DNA from: Clostridia bacterium
Lineage (GTDB): Bacteria; Bacillota; Clostridia; UBA1381
DNA length: 6,078 bases
Direction of reading: 5' to 3'
Assembly (NCBI GenBank): GCA_900751685.1
Contig: CAADSR010000287.1
Location: 1 to 6,078 of the forward strand
The stretch's first letter is position 1, and every line of letters starts with the position of its first letter. The translations under genes were made by a program, and so were the position numbers. The notes under the pieces are model-generated. The model was not told where the DNA came from. It made no database searches and was given only the letters and a program-made list of their open reading frames with translations. Below, piece after piece: positions 5,498-6,078 of this stretch.

Positions 5498-6078
5498 TTA
5501 AAGTGGAGGGTTGATGTCCTTGATTTTTTTCATTTCTATCAAAGCCCGGCGCATTGCCAGGGCATTTTTTTCTGCTGAATCCAATGAAGTCAACAGCTGG
5601 TCGCAAGCCGAGATCATGTCCTCATTACCGGGAGTATTCAAAATAGAGCGCAGGTCTGTTTTGTCAGAAGCTGTGGTAAGAAGGCGCAAAATTGCAGTTA
5701 GGGAATAATTGGCGCAGCGGAGCACCCGGACCAGCTTTAGACGGTCTATATCGTTTGCCGTATAAAAACGGCGCCCATTTTGCTGCCGCCGCATTTCTAA
5801 AAGGCCGTTGCGTTCCCAATTCCGGAGGGTATCAATTGAAATTTGAAGTCGTTCAGCTGTTTCCTGACGGGTCAGGGAGCATTCAGAGGGGGTGGAGGCA
5901 GGGGATAAAAACTGCCGTGCAATCAAGATTGCTTCTTCAGCATTTGCCTTTTCCCTGTGGATCTGATGGAGATATAGATTCGTTAAGGAAAGCGCTTTGT
6001 CAAAATGCTTTTTTGCTGTTGTTTTAAGAATCGAGATGATTTGGCGGCGCAGTCCGTTTTGCAGGACCTCCACCTGCA
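5498..6078 (-). CDS. MerR-family transcriptional regulator, probably tandem-HTH type (5' end outside window)
   Basis: DNA-binding regulator, presumably of the exporter genes that follow it. Counting from the GTG at 6073, residues 67-135 are a MerR winged helix-turn-helix: LTRQETAERLQISIDTLRNW, then ERNGLL, NGRRFYTANDIDRLKLVRVLR and YSLTAILRLL. A helical, probably coiled-coil tail (about 151-185) for dimerisation follows. Normal MerR proteins begin at the HTH, but here about 65 helical residues precede it (EVLQNGLRRQIISILK, HFDKALSLTNLYLHQIH). The frame is still open at the edge (CAG before the GTG). From memory, a Firmicute family with two MerR HTH units joined by such a linker has a VEVLQNGLR-like stretch after the first unit. 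I therefore infer that a first HTH lies outside the window and that the GTG is an internal valine. Tail and stop are complete. The effector is unknown. Confidence 0.85.
   Translation of the reverse strand, partial: QVEVLQNGLRRQIISILKTTAKKHFDKALSLTNLYLHQIHREKANAEEAILIARQFLSPASTPSECSLTRQETAERLQISIDTLRNWERNGLLEMRRQQNGRRFYTANDIDRLKLVRVLRCANYSLTAILRLLTTASDKTDLRSILNTPGNEDMISACDQLLTSLDSAEKNALAMRRALIEMKKIKDINPPL

Overview
The window looks like ordinary chromosomal DNA from a low-to-mid GC Gram-positive anaerobe. I would guess class Clostridia, perhaps an Oscillospiraceae/Ruminococcaceae-type genome. The evidence is strong AGGAGG-type ribosome sites, a Thermotoga/Bacillus-type DAHP synthase, a glutamine PRPP amidotransferase with a propeptide and Fe-S cysteines, and a MerR-ABC exporter cassette. 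The taxonomic call is inference from protein style only. I see no insertion sequence, phage gene, CRISPR array, tRNA or rRNA.

Layout, left to right. (1) Positions 1-1479, minus strand: a type I-beta DAHP synthase (aroF) followed, with a 4-base ATGA overlap, by a monofunctional prephenate dehydratase (pheA) that runs off the left edge. These are the first step of the shikimate pathway and the phenylalanine branch step, and both families are normally feedback-controlled by aromatic amino acids. (2) Positions 1480-1731: a 252-base divergent intergenic region with a credible sigma-A-type promoter in each direction. The purF-side leader of about 86 nt can form a long hairpin that competes with a smaller upstream hairpin. 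(3) Positions 1732-3927, plus strand: purF, then thiD after a 3-base gap. PurF makes phosphoribosylamine, the common precursor of purines and, through AIR, of the thiamine pyrimidine. ThiD phosphorylates that pyrimidine, so the pair joins the top of the shared route to a later step of the thiamine branch. (4) Positions 3927-3969: a strong, nearly symmetric GC-rich hairpin with A and T tracts, placed to terminate both the purF-thiD transcript and the converging exporter transcript. (5) Positions 3975-6078, minus strand: a MerR-family regulator (its start lies off the right edge), an ABC ATPase and an ABC-2 permease, in the order of a self-regulated small exporter operon.

Every open stretch is accounted for and there is no gene-free gap over 300 bases. 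I did not find a convincing undescribed system. The points most worth a second look are the competing hairpins in the purF leader, the purF-thiD coupling, and the probable tandem-HTH architecture of the regulator.
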